Assembly: GCF_015624505.1 (NCBI RefSeq)
Contig: NZ_CP061379.1
Location: 2,480,001 to 2,544,000, forward strand
DNA: 64,000 nt
Direction of reading: 5' to 3'
From: Bradyrhizobium commune
Lineage (GTDB): Bacteria; Pseudomonadota; Alphaproteobacteria; Rhizobiales; Xanthobacteraceae
In this document: in pieces, positions 27,662-36,199 of the stretch
How positions within the stretch are numbered: the first letter of the stretch is position 1
Layout: every line of letters begins with the position of its first letter
Notes under the pieces: generated by a model
What the model was told of the DNA's origin: nothing
Database searches by the model: none
The model's input: only the letters and a program-made list of their open reading frames with translations
Translations under genes and position numbers: made by a program

Positions 27662-28740
27662 ACCCGGACTTCTGGCGCGGCCGGAATGTCCTCGTGACGG
27701 GACATACCGGCTTCAAGGGCTCCTGGCTGAGCCTGTGGCTGTACGCCATGAAGGCGCGCGTTTCCGGCTTCGCGCTCGATCCGCCGACCTCGCCGTCCCT
27801 GTTCGAACGGGCCCATGTCGCAGACATCGTCGACGACGCGCGCGGTGATGTCAGGGATATCGAGGCGCTGTCGCACGCACTGGCGAAGAGCAGGCCGGAC
27901 GTCGTGTTTCACCTGGCCGCACAATCGGTGCTGCGCGAATCCTATGTCGACCCGATCGGCACCGTCTCGACCAACGTGATGGGCACGTTGAATGTTCTCG
28001 AGGCGGTGCGTCAGTTCAATCTCAAGGCAAAGGCGGAGCGCTCCGGTGACGGTGTCCGCTCGCTCGTCATCGTCACCAGCGACAAATGCTACGAGAACCG
28101 CGAATGGGTATGGGGCTATCGCGAGAACGAGGCGATGGGAGGCCACGATCCCTATAGCACCAGCAAGGGCTGCGCCGAGCTGCTGATGACATCGTATAAT
28201 CGCAGCTTCGCCGAGCCGGCGGCGGCCTCGGCTCGCGCGGGCAACGTCATTGGCGGCGGCGACTGGGCGAAGGACCGCATCGTCCCGGACGCGGTCCGCG
28301 CCTTCGCGATCGGACGCGCGCTGGAGGTGCGCCGTCCGCGCGCCATTCGTCCGTGGCAGCATGTGCTCGAGCCGCTCTCCGGCTATCTGCTGTTGGCGGA
28401 AGCCCTGTCCGGCAAAGGCGTAGCCGTCGCGGAGGGCTGGAATTTCGGCCCGGGGCCGGAAAGCGAGCAGCCGGTGGAGAGCCTGGTCGATACGCTCGCC
28501 GCGATCTGGGGCGACGGTGCGCAGTGGTTGCACACGGGCGGCGACGAGCTGCACGAGGCGACGTTCCTGAAGCTCGATTCGTCGAAGGCGCGCACGACGC
28601 TTGGCTGGCGGCCGCGGCTCGGATTTCGCGACGCGCTGAAATTGACGGCCGACTGGTACAAGGCGGATCTGGAACGTCCGGCATCCTCGATGCAAGAATT
28701 CACTCTTGGCCAGATCCGCGATTATTGCCGCGCGGTCTGA
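27643..28740 (+). CDS. rfbG: CDP-glucose 4,6-dehydratase RfbG
   Basis: An NAD-dependent extended SDR that converts CDP-glucose to CDP-4-keto-6-deoxyglucose. The cofactor motif is GHTGFKGSWL near the N-terminus, with FHLAAQS, VTSDKCYEN and the catalytic DPYSTSK (Tyr-x-x-x-Lys) typical of RfbG. I chose GTG 27643 (365 residues), because GGAAAGGG lies 11 nt upstream; the frame continues up to TTG 27622, and GTG 27652 would also work. It overlaps rfbF and is probably translated with it. Confidence 0.93.
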   Translation: MAHVDVNPDFWRGRNVLVTGHTGFKGSWLSLWLYAMKARVSGFALDPPTSPSLFERAHVADIVDDARGDVRDIEALSHALAKSRPDVVFHLAAQSVLRESYVDPIGTVSTNVMGTLNVLEAVRQFNLKAKAERSGDGVRSLVIVTSDKCYENREWVWGYRENEAMGGHDPYSTSKGCAELLMTSYNRSFAEPAAASARAGNVIGGGDWAKDRIVPDAVRAFAIGRALEVRRPRAIRPWQHVLEPLSGYLLLAEALSGKGVAVAEGWNFGPGPESEQPVESLVDTLAAIWGDGAQWLHTGGDELHEATFLKLDSSKARTTLGWRPRLGFRDALKLTADWYKADLERPASSMQEFTLGQIRDYCRAV

Positions 28741-28788
28741 TCGAACGATCGGAGGACTCGCTTCCTGAGGGGCGAGGCGAAAGCTCGC

Positions 28789-30021
28789 ATGACTGGTCTC
28801 ACGGTGGCCCTGATCGGAGGCGGACGGTGGGGGCGGACGCACGCCTCCGTCCTCGCACAACTCTCCGACCGGGTCGCGCGCGTACTGTGGGTCTCGCGCC
28901 ACAACAGGGAGGCCGTGGACGCGTTTCTCGCAGACCTGCCGGGAGCAGGGGACAAATTCACCGCGGTTCAAAACCTGGACGCGATGCTGGCCGCGCGGCC
29001 CGATGCCGCCATCGTCGTGACCCCTGCCGCCGATCACGCCGAGACCGCCGGCATCCTGCTTCGTGCGCGTGTGCCGACCCTGGTGGAGAAACCGCTCGCG
29101 CTCAGCGCGGATGGCGCAAGACGCCTGGTTGAGCAGGCGGCCGCGTACGATGTTCCCCTTCTCGTTGGCCTGCATTTGCTGACAGCGCCGTTCCTGCATC
29201 ATTTCCTGGGTCTGACGGCCGGGCGATCTGTGGCCGCCGTCGAATTGGAATGGCTGGACCCCGAGCGGGAAATCCGACACGGCGTGGAGAAGTTCTCCAA
29301 CGTCACGACGCACAAGGTCGACGAGATCATCCCGCATCTGTGGTCGATGCTGCATCTGGTCGACGATGGTGCGAAGCTGCAACTCGATAAGGTCGGGCCG
29401 CTGGCGCAAGGCGCGGTCAAGGTGGAGCTCGGCCTCGGTCAATCCCGCGCAACCCTGCGGTTTGGACGGAGAGCTTCGGTACGAAAGCGGCGCATCGAGC
29501 TCGAATTTCGTGACGGCGGTTATGCCGAGCTCGACTTCACTGTCGAGCCCGGCAGGATCATCGTCGACGGGGTCGAGCAACCGAGCTTCGTATCGGACAG
29601 CACGTACGGGCCGCTGGCCGTCGAGCTTGCCGGCTTCCTGGACATCGTGCGGCTGGGCCAGGACATTTCGTCGTCTCCCCAATCGGCGTCTCGTTGCATG
29701 GGGGCGGTCGAATTGGCTGAAATGGTGCGGGCCCGGCTGATCGCGGAAGAGGCGAGCGCTGCGGCGGCACAGCTCGCGCGCGGGGGCGCGATGAGGGATC
29801 CCGATGTTTCGGCCTGGATCATCGATAACCTTGCCCCGCTCCTGGACATTCGCGAACCGCGCACCGAAAGCGAGAGGCGGGAGCTTGCAGACCTCATCAT
29901 CGACGCCGTCGAGCCTGCGAGCTCGCCAGCCCATGCCGGGGACGACAGGTTGGGCCCTGCGATCGCGACAATTAGGCAAACGGACTTCCTTCAGCGCCTG
30001 ACAAGGGGCCGGTCGGTCTGA
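28789..30021 (+). CDS. Gfo/Idh/MocA-family oxidoreductase
   Basis: 410 residues. The N-terminal dinucleotide-binding motif is ALIGGGRWGRTH; VEKPLALS supplies the Glu-Lys-Pro motif of the Gfo/Idh/MocA family, with the catalytic-type Lys. The C-terminal domain is longer than usual, with about 100 extra residues ending in a basic tail, of unknown role. It follows rfbG by 48 nt and probably reduces a keto group on the CDP-sugar, or makes another modified sugar of the cassette. Substrate unknown. Confidence 0.82.
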   Translation: MTGLTVALIGGGRWGRTHASVLAQLSDRVARVLWVSRHNREAVDAFLADLPGAGDKFTAVQNLDAMLAARPDAAIVVTPAADHAETAGILLRARVPTLVEKPLALSADGARRLVEQAAAYDVPLLVGLHLLTAPFLHHFLGLTAGRSVAAVELEWLDPEREIRHGVEKFSNVTTHKVDEIIPHLWSMLHLVDDGAKLQLDKVGPLAQGAVKVELGLGQSRATLRFGRRASVRKRRIELEFRDGGYAELDFTVEPGRIIVDGVEQPSFVSDSTYGPLAVELAGFLDIVRLGQDISSSPQSASRCMGAVELAEMVRARLIAEEASAAAAQLARGGAMRDPDVSAWIIDNLAPLLDIREPRTESERRELADLIIDAVEPASSPAHAGDDRLGPAIATIRQTDFLQRLTRGRSV

Positions 30022-30161
30022 GACTTCAACGGCAACTCGGCGCTTCAGTGCAATCCTTCCCGGCGTGGGCCGGGACGCTCGCTTGGCCGACGACGTCGCC
30101 AATCATGCGAGATTTACATTGCCCTCAGTTCCTATAGAAGGCGATCCGGAGGTATGCACGA

Positions 30162-31805
30162 ATGTATGTGATTGGGATCAGCTCCGGCATCAAGCACGGT
30201 CACCACGACGGCGCGGCCGTTCTGCTTCGCGACGGTGAGTTGATCGCGGCCGCCGAAGAGGAGCGCTTCACGCTGGCCAAGCACGCGCGCGGCGAGCTGC
30301 CGCGCGGCGCGATGAGCTTCTGCCTCAAGCAGGCCGGCATCACCATGCGTGACGTCGACTGGATCTGCTCGCCGCTGAAGACCTACACCAACTACACCCA
30401 GCGCCTCACCGAATACTTCAAGTACCAGTTCGGCCATGGCCCGAAGATCGAACTCTACGACCATCACCTCTGCCACGCCGCGAGCTCGTTCTACGGCTCC
30501 GGCTTTTCGGAAGCGACGGTTGCCTGCTTCGATTTCTCCGGCGACTCCAGCGCCGGCCTCGTCGCGCATGCGCGCGGCAACGACTTCCGCGTGCTGACGC
30601 GGTTCGGACGCCATAACAGTCTCGGTCTCTACTACGGGATGCTGACCCAGTATCTCGGCTATCAGATGACCAATGACGAGTACAAGGTCATGGGTCTGTC
30701 CTCGTATGGCAGCCCCGACTATCTCGACAAGTTCGCAAAACTGCTGCGCCCGAACGGCATCAGCTACGAGCTCGATCCCGAGCTCGACAAGCGCCGGCGC
30801 GACGCGGACATCTTCACCAGCGATTTCTCGACGCGGCAGGAGCGCATCTTCACCGAGAAAATGGAGGAGCTACTCGGGCCGCGGCGGCTGCGCGGCGCGC
30901 CGCTCGACCAGCGCCTGACCAACATCGCCGCAAGCGGCCAGAAGCAGCTCGAGATCGTTGCCACCGAAGTGATCCGTTCGGCGATCGCCGAGACCGGCTG
31001 CGGCGATGTCTGCATCGCCGGCGGCGTCGGGCTGAACTGCAAGATGAATATGGAGATCGCGGCGGAGCCGTCCGTGAAGCGTCTCTACGTTCCGCCGGTC
31101 CCGCACGATGCGGGCGTGGCGCTGGGTGCGGCGATGATGAAATGCGCGGAAGCCGGCCACACGATCGCGCCGCTGACTCATGCCTATTGGGGCCCGGAAT
31201 ATTCCAATGACACGATCCGGGAGACGCTGGACAAGATCGGCGCGCGCTTCGAATTGCTCGATGATCCGGTGTCGCGCTGCGTCACCGATCTCGCCGAACA
31301 GAAGACTGTGGGCTGGTTCCAGGGCCGCATGGAATATGGCCCGCGCGCGCTCGGCAACCGCTCGATCCTGGCGGATCCGCGCCAGGCCAGCATGAAGGAC
31401 CGCATCAACCTCACGATCAAATATCGCGAGGAATTCCGCCCGTTCTGTCCCTCGGTGCTGTACGAACGCCAGGCCGAGTATTTCGAGGACGCGTTCGACG
31501 CGCCTTTCATGGTGGTGACGTTTCCGGTCAACGCGAAGGTCGCCGATACGATGCCGGCGGTGGTCCATGTCGACAACACCGCACGCATCCAGAGCGTCCA
31601 CCCGGACAGCAATCCGCTCTACAGCCGCCTGATCGGCGAGTTCGCGAAGGCGACCTCATTGCCGGTGCTGATCAACACCAGCCTCAACATCAACGAGCAG
31701 CCGACCGTGAATGCGCCGCTGGAGGCGCTGCATACCTATTTCTGCTCGGGACTGGACGTCCTGTACCTTGGCCCATACCGCCTGTCCAAGACGGTCCGGC
31801 ATTGA
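30162..31805 (+). CDS. Carbamoyltransferase of the NodU/CmcH family
   Basis: 547 residues with a GGAGG ribosome site 9 nt before ATG 30162. The N-terminal Kae1-like domain has HHDGAAVLL, AAAEEERFT and DHHLCHAASSFYGSG, the metal and carbamoyl-adenylate binding histidines. The C-terminal domain has MEYGPRALGNRSILADPR, diagnostic of this family. It transfers carbamoyl from carbamoyl phosphate to a hydroxyl of a sugar. The position right after the C-methyl-deoxysugar genes suggests carbamoylation of that sugar rather than of a Nod factor, although NodU is a homologue. Confidence 0.9.
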   Translation: MYVIGISSGIKHGHHDGAAVLLRDGELIAAAEEERFTLAKHARGELPRGAMSFCLKQAGITMRDVDWICSPLKTYTNYTQRLTEYFKYQFGHGPKIELYDHHLCHAASSFYGSGFSEATVACFDFSGDSSAGLVAHARGNDFRVLTRFGRHNSLGLYYGMLTQYLGYQMTNDEYKVMGLSSYGSPDYLDKFAKLLRPNGISYELDPELDKRRRDADIFTSDFSTRQERIFTEKMEELLGPRRLRGAPLDQRLTNIAASGQKQLEIVATEVIRSAIAETGCGDVCIAGGVGLNCKMNMEIAAEPSVKRLYVPPVPHDAGVALGAAMMKCAEAGHTIAPLTHAYWGPEYSNDTIRETLDKIGARFELLDDPVSRCVTDLAEQKTVGWFQGRMEYGPRALGNRSILADPRQASMKDRINLTIKYREEFRPFCPSVLYERQAEYFEDAFDAPFMVVTFPVNAKVADTMPAVVHVDNTARIQSVHPDSNPLYSRLIGEFAKATSLPVLINTSLNINEQPTVNAPLEALHTYFCSGLDVLYLGPYRLSKTVRH

Positions 31806-31948
31806 TGCACATTGGGTGAGAGGGCGTCGAGGCGTCAGGTGCGACAAATCGCCCGGTGCTTCGATGGACTGCGTCCGCTGACGGCTTGCACGTTCATGTG
31901 GCATTCAGTGCCGCTCAGCCATCGTTACGCTGCGCAGGAGACGACACG

Positions 31949-32350
31949 ATGTTGATCACGACGATTGCGACCGCCCTTGCTCTCTATGCAGGCCAGGCTC
32001 TGCCGGCTGCCGGCTCCGACCGCGCGTTCGAAGTGCAGTATGGCGTTCCGCGGCATCCGCCGCCCTGCGGAAACGGCTGGGACCTGAGTGCGCGAGACGG
32101 TTTATGTTATCCGAACGGTTACCTGCCTCCTCAGGAGCAGGAGGCGCGGCGGCGGTATTACCAGCCACAGTATGGCGGGCCGGACTACTATGGTGAGCCT
32201 CAGCCCTACCGTCCTTACGGATACCGCAGGCGCCCGGTCCCATGTGGCGATGGCGCAGACGTCGATCTTCGCGATGGCCGCTGCTACCCGACCGGGACCG
32301 TACCGCGCCAATTCCAGGACCGGCCAGAGAACTACTACCGCAGGTATTGA
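31949..32350 (+). CDS. Small secreted protein with tandem PCGxG...RDGxCYP motifs
   Basis: 133 residues from ATG 31949, which has AGGAG 8 nt upstream; the longer frame from 31856 lacks a good site. The first 20 or so residues are a signal peptide (LITTIATALALYAGQALPAAG). The mature part is rich in Tyr, Pro, Arg and Gly and contains two copies of a cysteine motif: PPCGNGWDLSARDGLCYPNG and PCGDGADVDLRDGRCYPTG. The paired cysteines could form disulfides. Such proteins occur as hypothetical envelope proteins in Bradyrhizobium. Function unknown. Confidence 0.75.
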   Translation: MLITTIATALALYAGQALPAAGSDRAFEVQYGVPRHPPPCGNGWDLSARDGLCYPNGYLPPQEQEARRRYYQPQYGGPDYYGEPQPYRPYGYRRRPVPCGDGADVDLRDGRCYPTGTVPRQFQDRPENYYRRY

Positions 32351-32450
32351 GGTGTGATCGCTACAGACAAGCCAGCTTCGACCCAAGGATGAGTGCGCCA
32401 GTTGCGGTACATTGTGGGTCGAATTCTGGTGTCCCGCGCTAATCTGTGAA

Positions 32451-32466
32451 TTAATTAAGCGTTAAC
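32451..32466 (+). promoter_or_regulatory. Full CtrA-type box TTAA-N7-TTAAC
   Basis: TTAATTAAGCGTTAAC is an exact match to the CtrA consensus of alphaproteobacteria (TTAA, 7 nt, TTAA). It lies 72 nt upstream of the small membrane protein at 32538 in a 187-nt intergenic region that is AT-richer than its surroundings. CtrA would link this gene to the cell cycle or motility programme. Confidence 0.55.
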
Positions 32467-32537
32467 TCGAATCACAACCCAGTGCAGAAAGTGGCCCGCC
32501 GCGTTTTCCTTCTTCGACAGAATCAAGCGCAGCTTTT

Positions 32538-32735
32538 ATGCCGGCATTGCGGAAGTACCGGGCAGAGATCACTGACGATTCCTTCCAGCCGTTCGATACC
32601 GTCGCAAATGACAATTCATCGGCTGCCGTAAGATCATCAGAGTCGACAGGTTACAAACAGGCCGCAGCAATGCTCGTGGCCGCTCTCGGTTTCGCTGCCG
32701 TGATGCTTCTGTATGTGGCGGTCGTCGTCCCCTGA
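32538..32735 (+). CDS. Small single-helix membrane protein
   Basis: 65 residues: a charged, disordered N-terminal half followed by one C-terminal membrane helix (AAAMLVAALGFAAVMLLYVA). The ribosome site is weak. The evidence for it being real is the tail-anchored layout and a perfect CtrA-type box 72 nt upstream. Function unknown; could be a small cell-envelope or cell-cycle-regulated protein. Confidence 0.5.
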   Translation: MPALRKYRAEITDDSFQPFDTVANDNSSAAVRSSESTGYKQAAAMLVAALGFAAVMLLYVAVVVP

Positions 32736-32744
32736 CAGTTGCCA

Positions 32745-33968
32745 TCACCGCTCGTCCGCGATCACCTTGCCGTCGTTCGGCAGCGCGCCTGGGCTGACCA
32801 GTTCGACATTGCCGCCGAGCTTCGTCACGGCACGCAAGGTGCCTGCGATCTCCTCGCGCAAGCTCTCGTTCGCCGCCGCCGATTCCGCCTTCAGCGTCAT
32901 CGCGTCGGTCTCGCCCTGGCGCGTGACGACGAGGCGCAGCCGTCCGACCGCGGCATGGCGCTTGCCGATCTCGGCGATCTGCTCGGGCCGGACGAACATG
33001 CCCTTGACCTTGGTGGTCTGGTCGGCGCGGCCCATCCAGCCCTTGATGCGCATGTTGGTTCGGCCGCATTTGCTCGGACCCGGAAGAGCCGCGGTGAGGT
33101 CGCCGAGCGCGAGGCGGATCCAGGGATGATGCGGGTCGAGCGAGGTCACCACGATCTCGCCCACGTCGCCCGGCGTCACGGGATCGCCGGTGCCGGGCTT
33201 GACGATCTCCATGATCAGATCCTCATTCACCACCATGCCGTCGCGGGCTTCAGTCTCGAAGGCGATGAGGCCGAGATCGGCGGTGCCGAAGGCCTGGTAG
33301 GCATCGATGCCGCGCGCCTTGATCTCGGCCTGGAGCGAGGGCGGGAAGGCCGCACCGGAGACCAGCGCGCGCTTGATCGATGAAATATCGCGGCCCGCAC
33401 TTGCCGCCGCATCGAGCAGGATCTTCAAAAAGTCCGGCGTGCCGCTATAGCCGACGGGACGGTAGGCCTCGATCAGCTCGAACTGCTGTTCGGTGTTGCC
33501 GGGGCCGGCCGGGATCACCGCACAGCCGAGCGCACGCGCGGAGGAATCGAAGATGAAGCCGCCCGGGGTCAGGTGGTAGCTGAAGGTATTGAGCACCACG
33601 TCACCCGCGCGGAACCCGGCCGCGAACAGCGCCCGCGCACCACGCCAGGGATCGGCCTGCCGGCCCTCCGGCTCGAAAATCGGACCGGGGGAGGTAAAGA
33701 GGCGGGCAAACGACCCCGGCGCCGCCGCCACGAAGCCACCGAAGGGCGTGGAGGCCTTGTGCAGGGCCGGCAGTTCCGACTTGCGCAGCACTGGCAGGCC
33801 CGCCAGCGCCGTCCTGGAGGTCACTGCGGCCGTATCGACACCCCTGAGGCGCTCGGCATAGCCAGGCGCGCTCATCGCGCTGCGCAGCACGCTGGGGAGG
33901 CGGGAGAACAGCTCGGCCTCGCGCGCAGCCTGCTCGCGCGTCTCGAGGGCGTCGTAATGGGCGGTCAT
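32745..33968 (-). CDS. Phenylacetate-CoA ligase (PaaK)-like adenylate-forming enzyme
   Basis: 407 residues with the PaaK-type order of motifs: a phosphate-binding FTSPGPIFEP region, NTFSYHLTPGGF, YSGTPDFLKIL, FGTADLGLIAFE (the adenylation FGxxD/E element), and GDLTAAL with GRADQTTKVKGMFV in the C-terminal lid. It should activate an aromatic or other carboxylic acid to its acyl-CoA. It is not linked to a paa operon; the acyl-CoA ligase and Liv transporter cluster begins 1.2 kb further on. Divergent from the AGE epimerase gene. Confidence 0.85.
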   Translation of the reverse strand: MTAHYDALETREQAAREAELFSRLPSVLRSAMSAPGYAERLRGVDTAAVTSRTALAGLPVLRKSELPALHKASTPFGGFVAAAPGSFARLFTSPGPIFEPEGRQADPWRGARALFAAGFRAGDVVLNTFSYHLTPGGFIFDSSARALGCAVIPAGPGNTEQQFELIEAYRPVGYSGTPDFLKILLDAAASAGRDISSIKRALVSGAAFPPSLQAEIKARGIDAYQAFGTADLGLIAFETEARDGMVVNEDLIMEIVKPGTGDPVTPGDVGEIVVTSLDPHHPWIRLALGDLTAALPGPSKCGRTNMRIKGWMGRADQTTKVKGMFVRPEQIAEIGKRHAAVGRLRLVVTRQGETDAMTLKAESAAANESLREEIAGTLRAVTKLGGNVELVSPGALPNDGKVIADER

Positions 33969-34054
33969 GGCTGATCTTTCCGGGTTGGCATCCGTTGCAC
34001 GCCGCTGCTTCCATGGGTATCAGACGGCCATTGGCGGGGCGTGGAGAGAACGCG

Positions 34055-35200
34055 ATGGCGGATGAGCGGATCATGGCGGCGGACGAGGACGTCGTCGCGC
34101 GCCTGAAGCGCCGTATGATCGACGATGCAATACCGCTGTGGTCGACCGTCGGCTGGGATCACAAAGCGGGCGGATTCATCGACCGGCTGCACCGCGACGG
34201 CACGGCGGATACCGCCGCGCCGCGGCGCGTGTTCGTGCAGGCGCGCCAGATCTATTGTTACGCCAAGGCGGCGCAGATGGGCTGGTACCCTGAGGGACAC
34301 GCCATCGCGCTCAAGGGGCTCGAGCATTTGCTGGGACACGCGAAGGCGCCAGACGGCCGGCCCGGCTATGTGCACCGGCTGACGCCGGACGGCGCGGTGC
34401 TGGATTCGCGACGCGATGCCTACGACCACGCCTTCATCCTGTTCGCGCTCGCGACCGTCTATGCGATCGACAAGGACGCGCAGGTCCGCGCCGAGATCGA
34501 TGCGCTGCTCGCCTTCATCGACGGACACCTGCGCTCGCCGCATGGCGGCGTCCACGAAGGCCTGCCGGTGTCGCTGCCGCGCCGGCAGAACCCGCACATG
34601 CATCTGTTCGAGGCGATGATCGCATGCTTCGACGCGACCCATGATCTGTCGTTCCAGAACCGCGCGGGCGAGTTCTTTGCGCTGTTTCTCGCCAATCTCT
34701 ACGACAAGCAGACGCGCGCGCTCGGCGAATATTTCGAGGAGGACTGGTCGAAGATCGCGCCCGTCAGCGTCGAGCCCGGTCACCAGGCGGAATGGGTGTG
34801 GCTGTTGAAGGGGTTTGAGCGCATCACGGGTTGCCCGACCGGACAGCGGCGCGCCGAGTTGCTTGCGTCCGCGCTGCGCTATCGCGACGAGGCGACGGGC
34901 TGCCTGATCGACGAGGGCGACGATGCCGGCAACATCCGTCGCGCGACGCGCCGGCTGTGGCCGCAGACCGAGATCGCGAAGGCGTGGATCGCGCAGGCCG
35001 AGTCCGGCGAGACGGGCGCGGCAGACGAAGCGCGCGCGGCGCTGGCGAGGCTGGAACGGCATTATCTCAGCCATCCCGTGAAGGGCGGCTGGTACGATCA
35101 GTTCGACCGCGACGGCAACTCGCTGATCGACACCATTCCTGCGTCGTCGTTCTATCATGTTCTCTGCGCAGTCACGGAAGCGGAGCAGGTTTTGGGTTAG
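34055..35200 (+). CDS. AGE-family sugar epimerase/isomerase (N-acylglucosamine 2-epimerase or mannose isomerase type)
   Basis: 381 residues from ATG 34055, with GGAGAG upstream. The (alpha/alpha)6-barrel AGE family is recognised by ARQIYCYAKAAQMGW, YDHAFILFALAT, RQNPHMHLFEAM (catalytic His region), EPGHQAEWVWLL (second His region) and KGGWYDQFD near the end. Members interconvert mannose/fructose, cellobiose units or N-acylhexosamines. It overlaps the convergent LivF-type gene by 4 nt. It could feed sugars to the surface-glycan locus, but this is not shown. Confidence 0.87.
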   Translation: MADERIMAADEDVVARLKRRMIDDAIPLWSTVGWDHKAGGFIDRLHRDGTADTAAPRRVFVQARQIYCYAKAAQMGWYPEGHAIALKGLEHLLGHAKAPDGRPGYVHRLTPDGAVLDSRRDAYDHAFILFALATVYAIDKDAQVRAEIDALLAFIDGHLRSPHGGVHEGLPVSLPRRQNPHMHLFEAMIACFDATHDLSFQNRAGEFFALFLANLYDKQTRALGEYFEEDWSKIAPVSVEPGHQAEWVWLLKGFERITGCPTGQRRAELLASALRYRDEATGCLIDEGDDAGNIRRATRRLWPQTEIAKAWIAQAESGETGAADEARAALARLERHYLSHPVKGGWYDQFDRDGNSLIDTIPASSFYHVLCAVTEAEQVLG

Positions 35201-36036
35201 AGCCACCGCTTGCGCCGCTTGAAACTCTTGAGGTTCTTGAAACTCTTGCGCTGGTCGCCGGCACCGCCGAGGTAGAACTCCTTGACGTCCTCGTTGTCGC
35301 GCAATTCGTCCGCGGTGCCGTCGAGCACGACCTTGCCCTGCTCCATAATGTAGCCGTGGCTTGCCACCGACAGCGCAGCGCGTGCGTTTTGCTCGACCAG
35401 CAGGATGGTGACGCCGAGGTCGCGGTTGATCTTCTGGATGATCGAGAACACCTCCTTCACCAGCAGCGGCGACAGGCCCATCGAGGGCTCGTCCATCAGG
35501 ATCATCTTCGGGCGCGCCATCAGCGCGCGGCCGATCGCGAGCATCTGCTGCTCGCCACCGGAGAGATAGCCGGCGAGCCCCGTGCGCTCTTTCAGGCGCG
35601 GGAAGTAGTTGAAGACCATGTCGAGATCGGCATCGACCTCGCGGTCCCGGCGGGTGAAGGCGCCGAGCTTGAGGTTTTCCAGCGACGTCATGTCGGCGAC
35701 GATGCGGCGGCCCTCCATCACCTGGAAGATGCCGCGGCGCACGATCTTGTCGGGATCGATGCCGTTGATGCGTTCGCCCTCGAACAGGATCTCGCCGCGC
35801 GTGACCTCGCCGTCCTCGGTCTTGAGCAGTCCCGAGATCGCCTTCAGCGTCGTCGACTTGCCGGCGCCGTTGGCGCCTAACAGCGCCACGATCGCGCCCT
35901 TGGGCACGTCGAGGCTCAAGCCGCGCAGCACCAGGATGACGTCGTCATAGACAACCTCGATGTTGCGCACGCCAAGCAGGGGCGGTGCGGGTACGATGGT
36001 CGGGGAGGGACGCTCGATGCGAGCCGTTTCGCTCAT
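35197..36036 (-). CDS. LivF-type ABC transporter ATP-binding protein (HAAT family)
   Basis: 279 residues with Walker A GANGAGKST, the ABC signature LSGGEQQM, Walker B MILMDEPSMGL and a switch His replaced by Gln in VEQNAR, as in LivF proteins. The C-terminus carries an extra basic tail (KSFKNLKSFKRRKRW). Last gene of the - strand transporter set and separated from the substrate-binding protein gene by a palindromic repeat. The set's ligand is unknown; association with an acyl-CoA ligase suggests an organic acid rather than leucine. Confidence 0.9.
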   Translation of the reverse strand: MSETARIERPSPTIVPAPPLLGVRNIEVVYDDVILVLRGLSLDVPKGAIVALLGANGAGKSTTLKAISGLLKTEDGEVTRGEILFEGERINGIDPDKIVRRGIFQVMEGRRIVADMTSLENLKLGAFTRRDREVDADLDMVFNYFPRLKERTGLAGYLSGGEQQMLAIGRALMARPKMILMDEPSMGLSPLLVKEVFSIIQKINRDLGVTILLVEQNARAALSVASHGYIMEQGKVVLDGTADELRDNEDVKEFYLGGAGDQRKSFKNLKSFKRRKRWL

Positions 36037-36051
36037 GGCCAGTCACTTTCT

Positions 36052-36176
36052 CGATGTCGTCGCCCGGCTTGACCGGGCGACCCAGTATTCCAGAGACGCC
36101 ACAGATTCGCTGAGAAGCTGCGGCGTACTGGATCCCCGCTCCAGTGGGCACTGCGCACAAGGCGGGGATGACAGTT
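36052..36176. repeat. Bradyrhizobium-type palindromic intergenic repeat
   Basis: The element contains a hairpin with arms TCGCCCGG/CCGGGCGA around 36060-36080, and distant arms ATCCCCGC (36132-36139) and GCGGGGAT (36162-36169). The CGCCCGGCTTGACCGGGCG core is a common repeated intergenic sequence in this bacterial group. It lies between two genes of one transporter set and may stabilise the upstream mRNA. Confidence 0.75.
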
Positions 36177-36199
36177 GCGTGCGTGGTCAATGCGTGGGC

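Noticed and set aside
27265..30102. 945-codon open frame on the - strand
   Set aside because: It is antisense to rfbF, rfbG and the Gfo/Idh gene, all of which have clear motifs. The translation has no recognisable fold.
30162..31805. NodU nodulation gene proper
   Set aside because: The family is the same, but there is no nod box or nod gene nearby, and the neighbours are surface-sugar genes, so it is called a glycan carbamoyltransferase.
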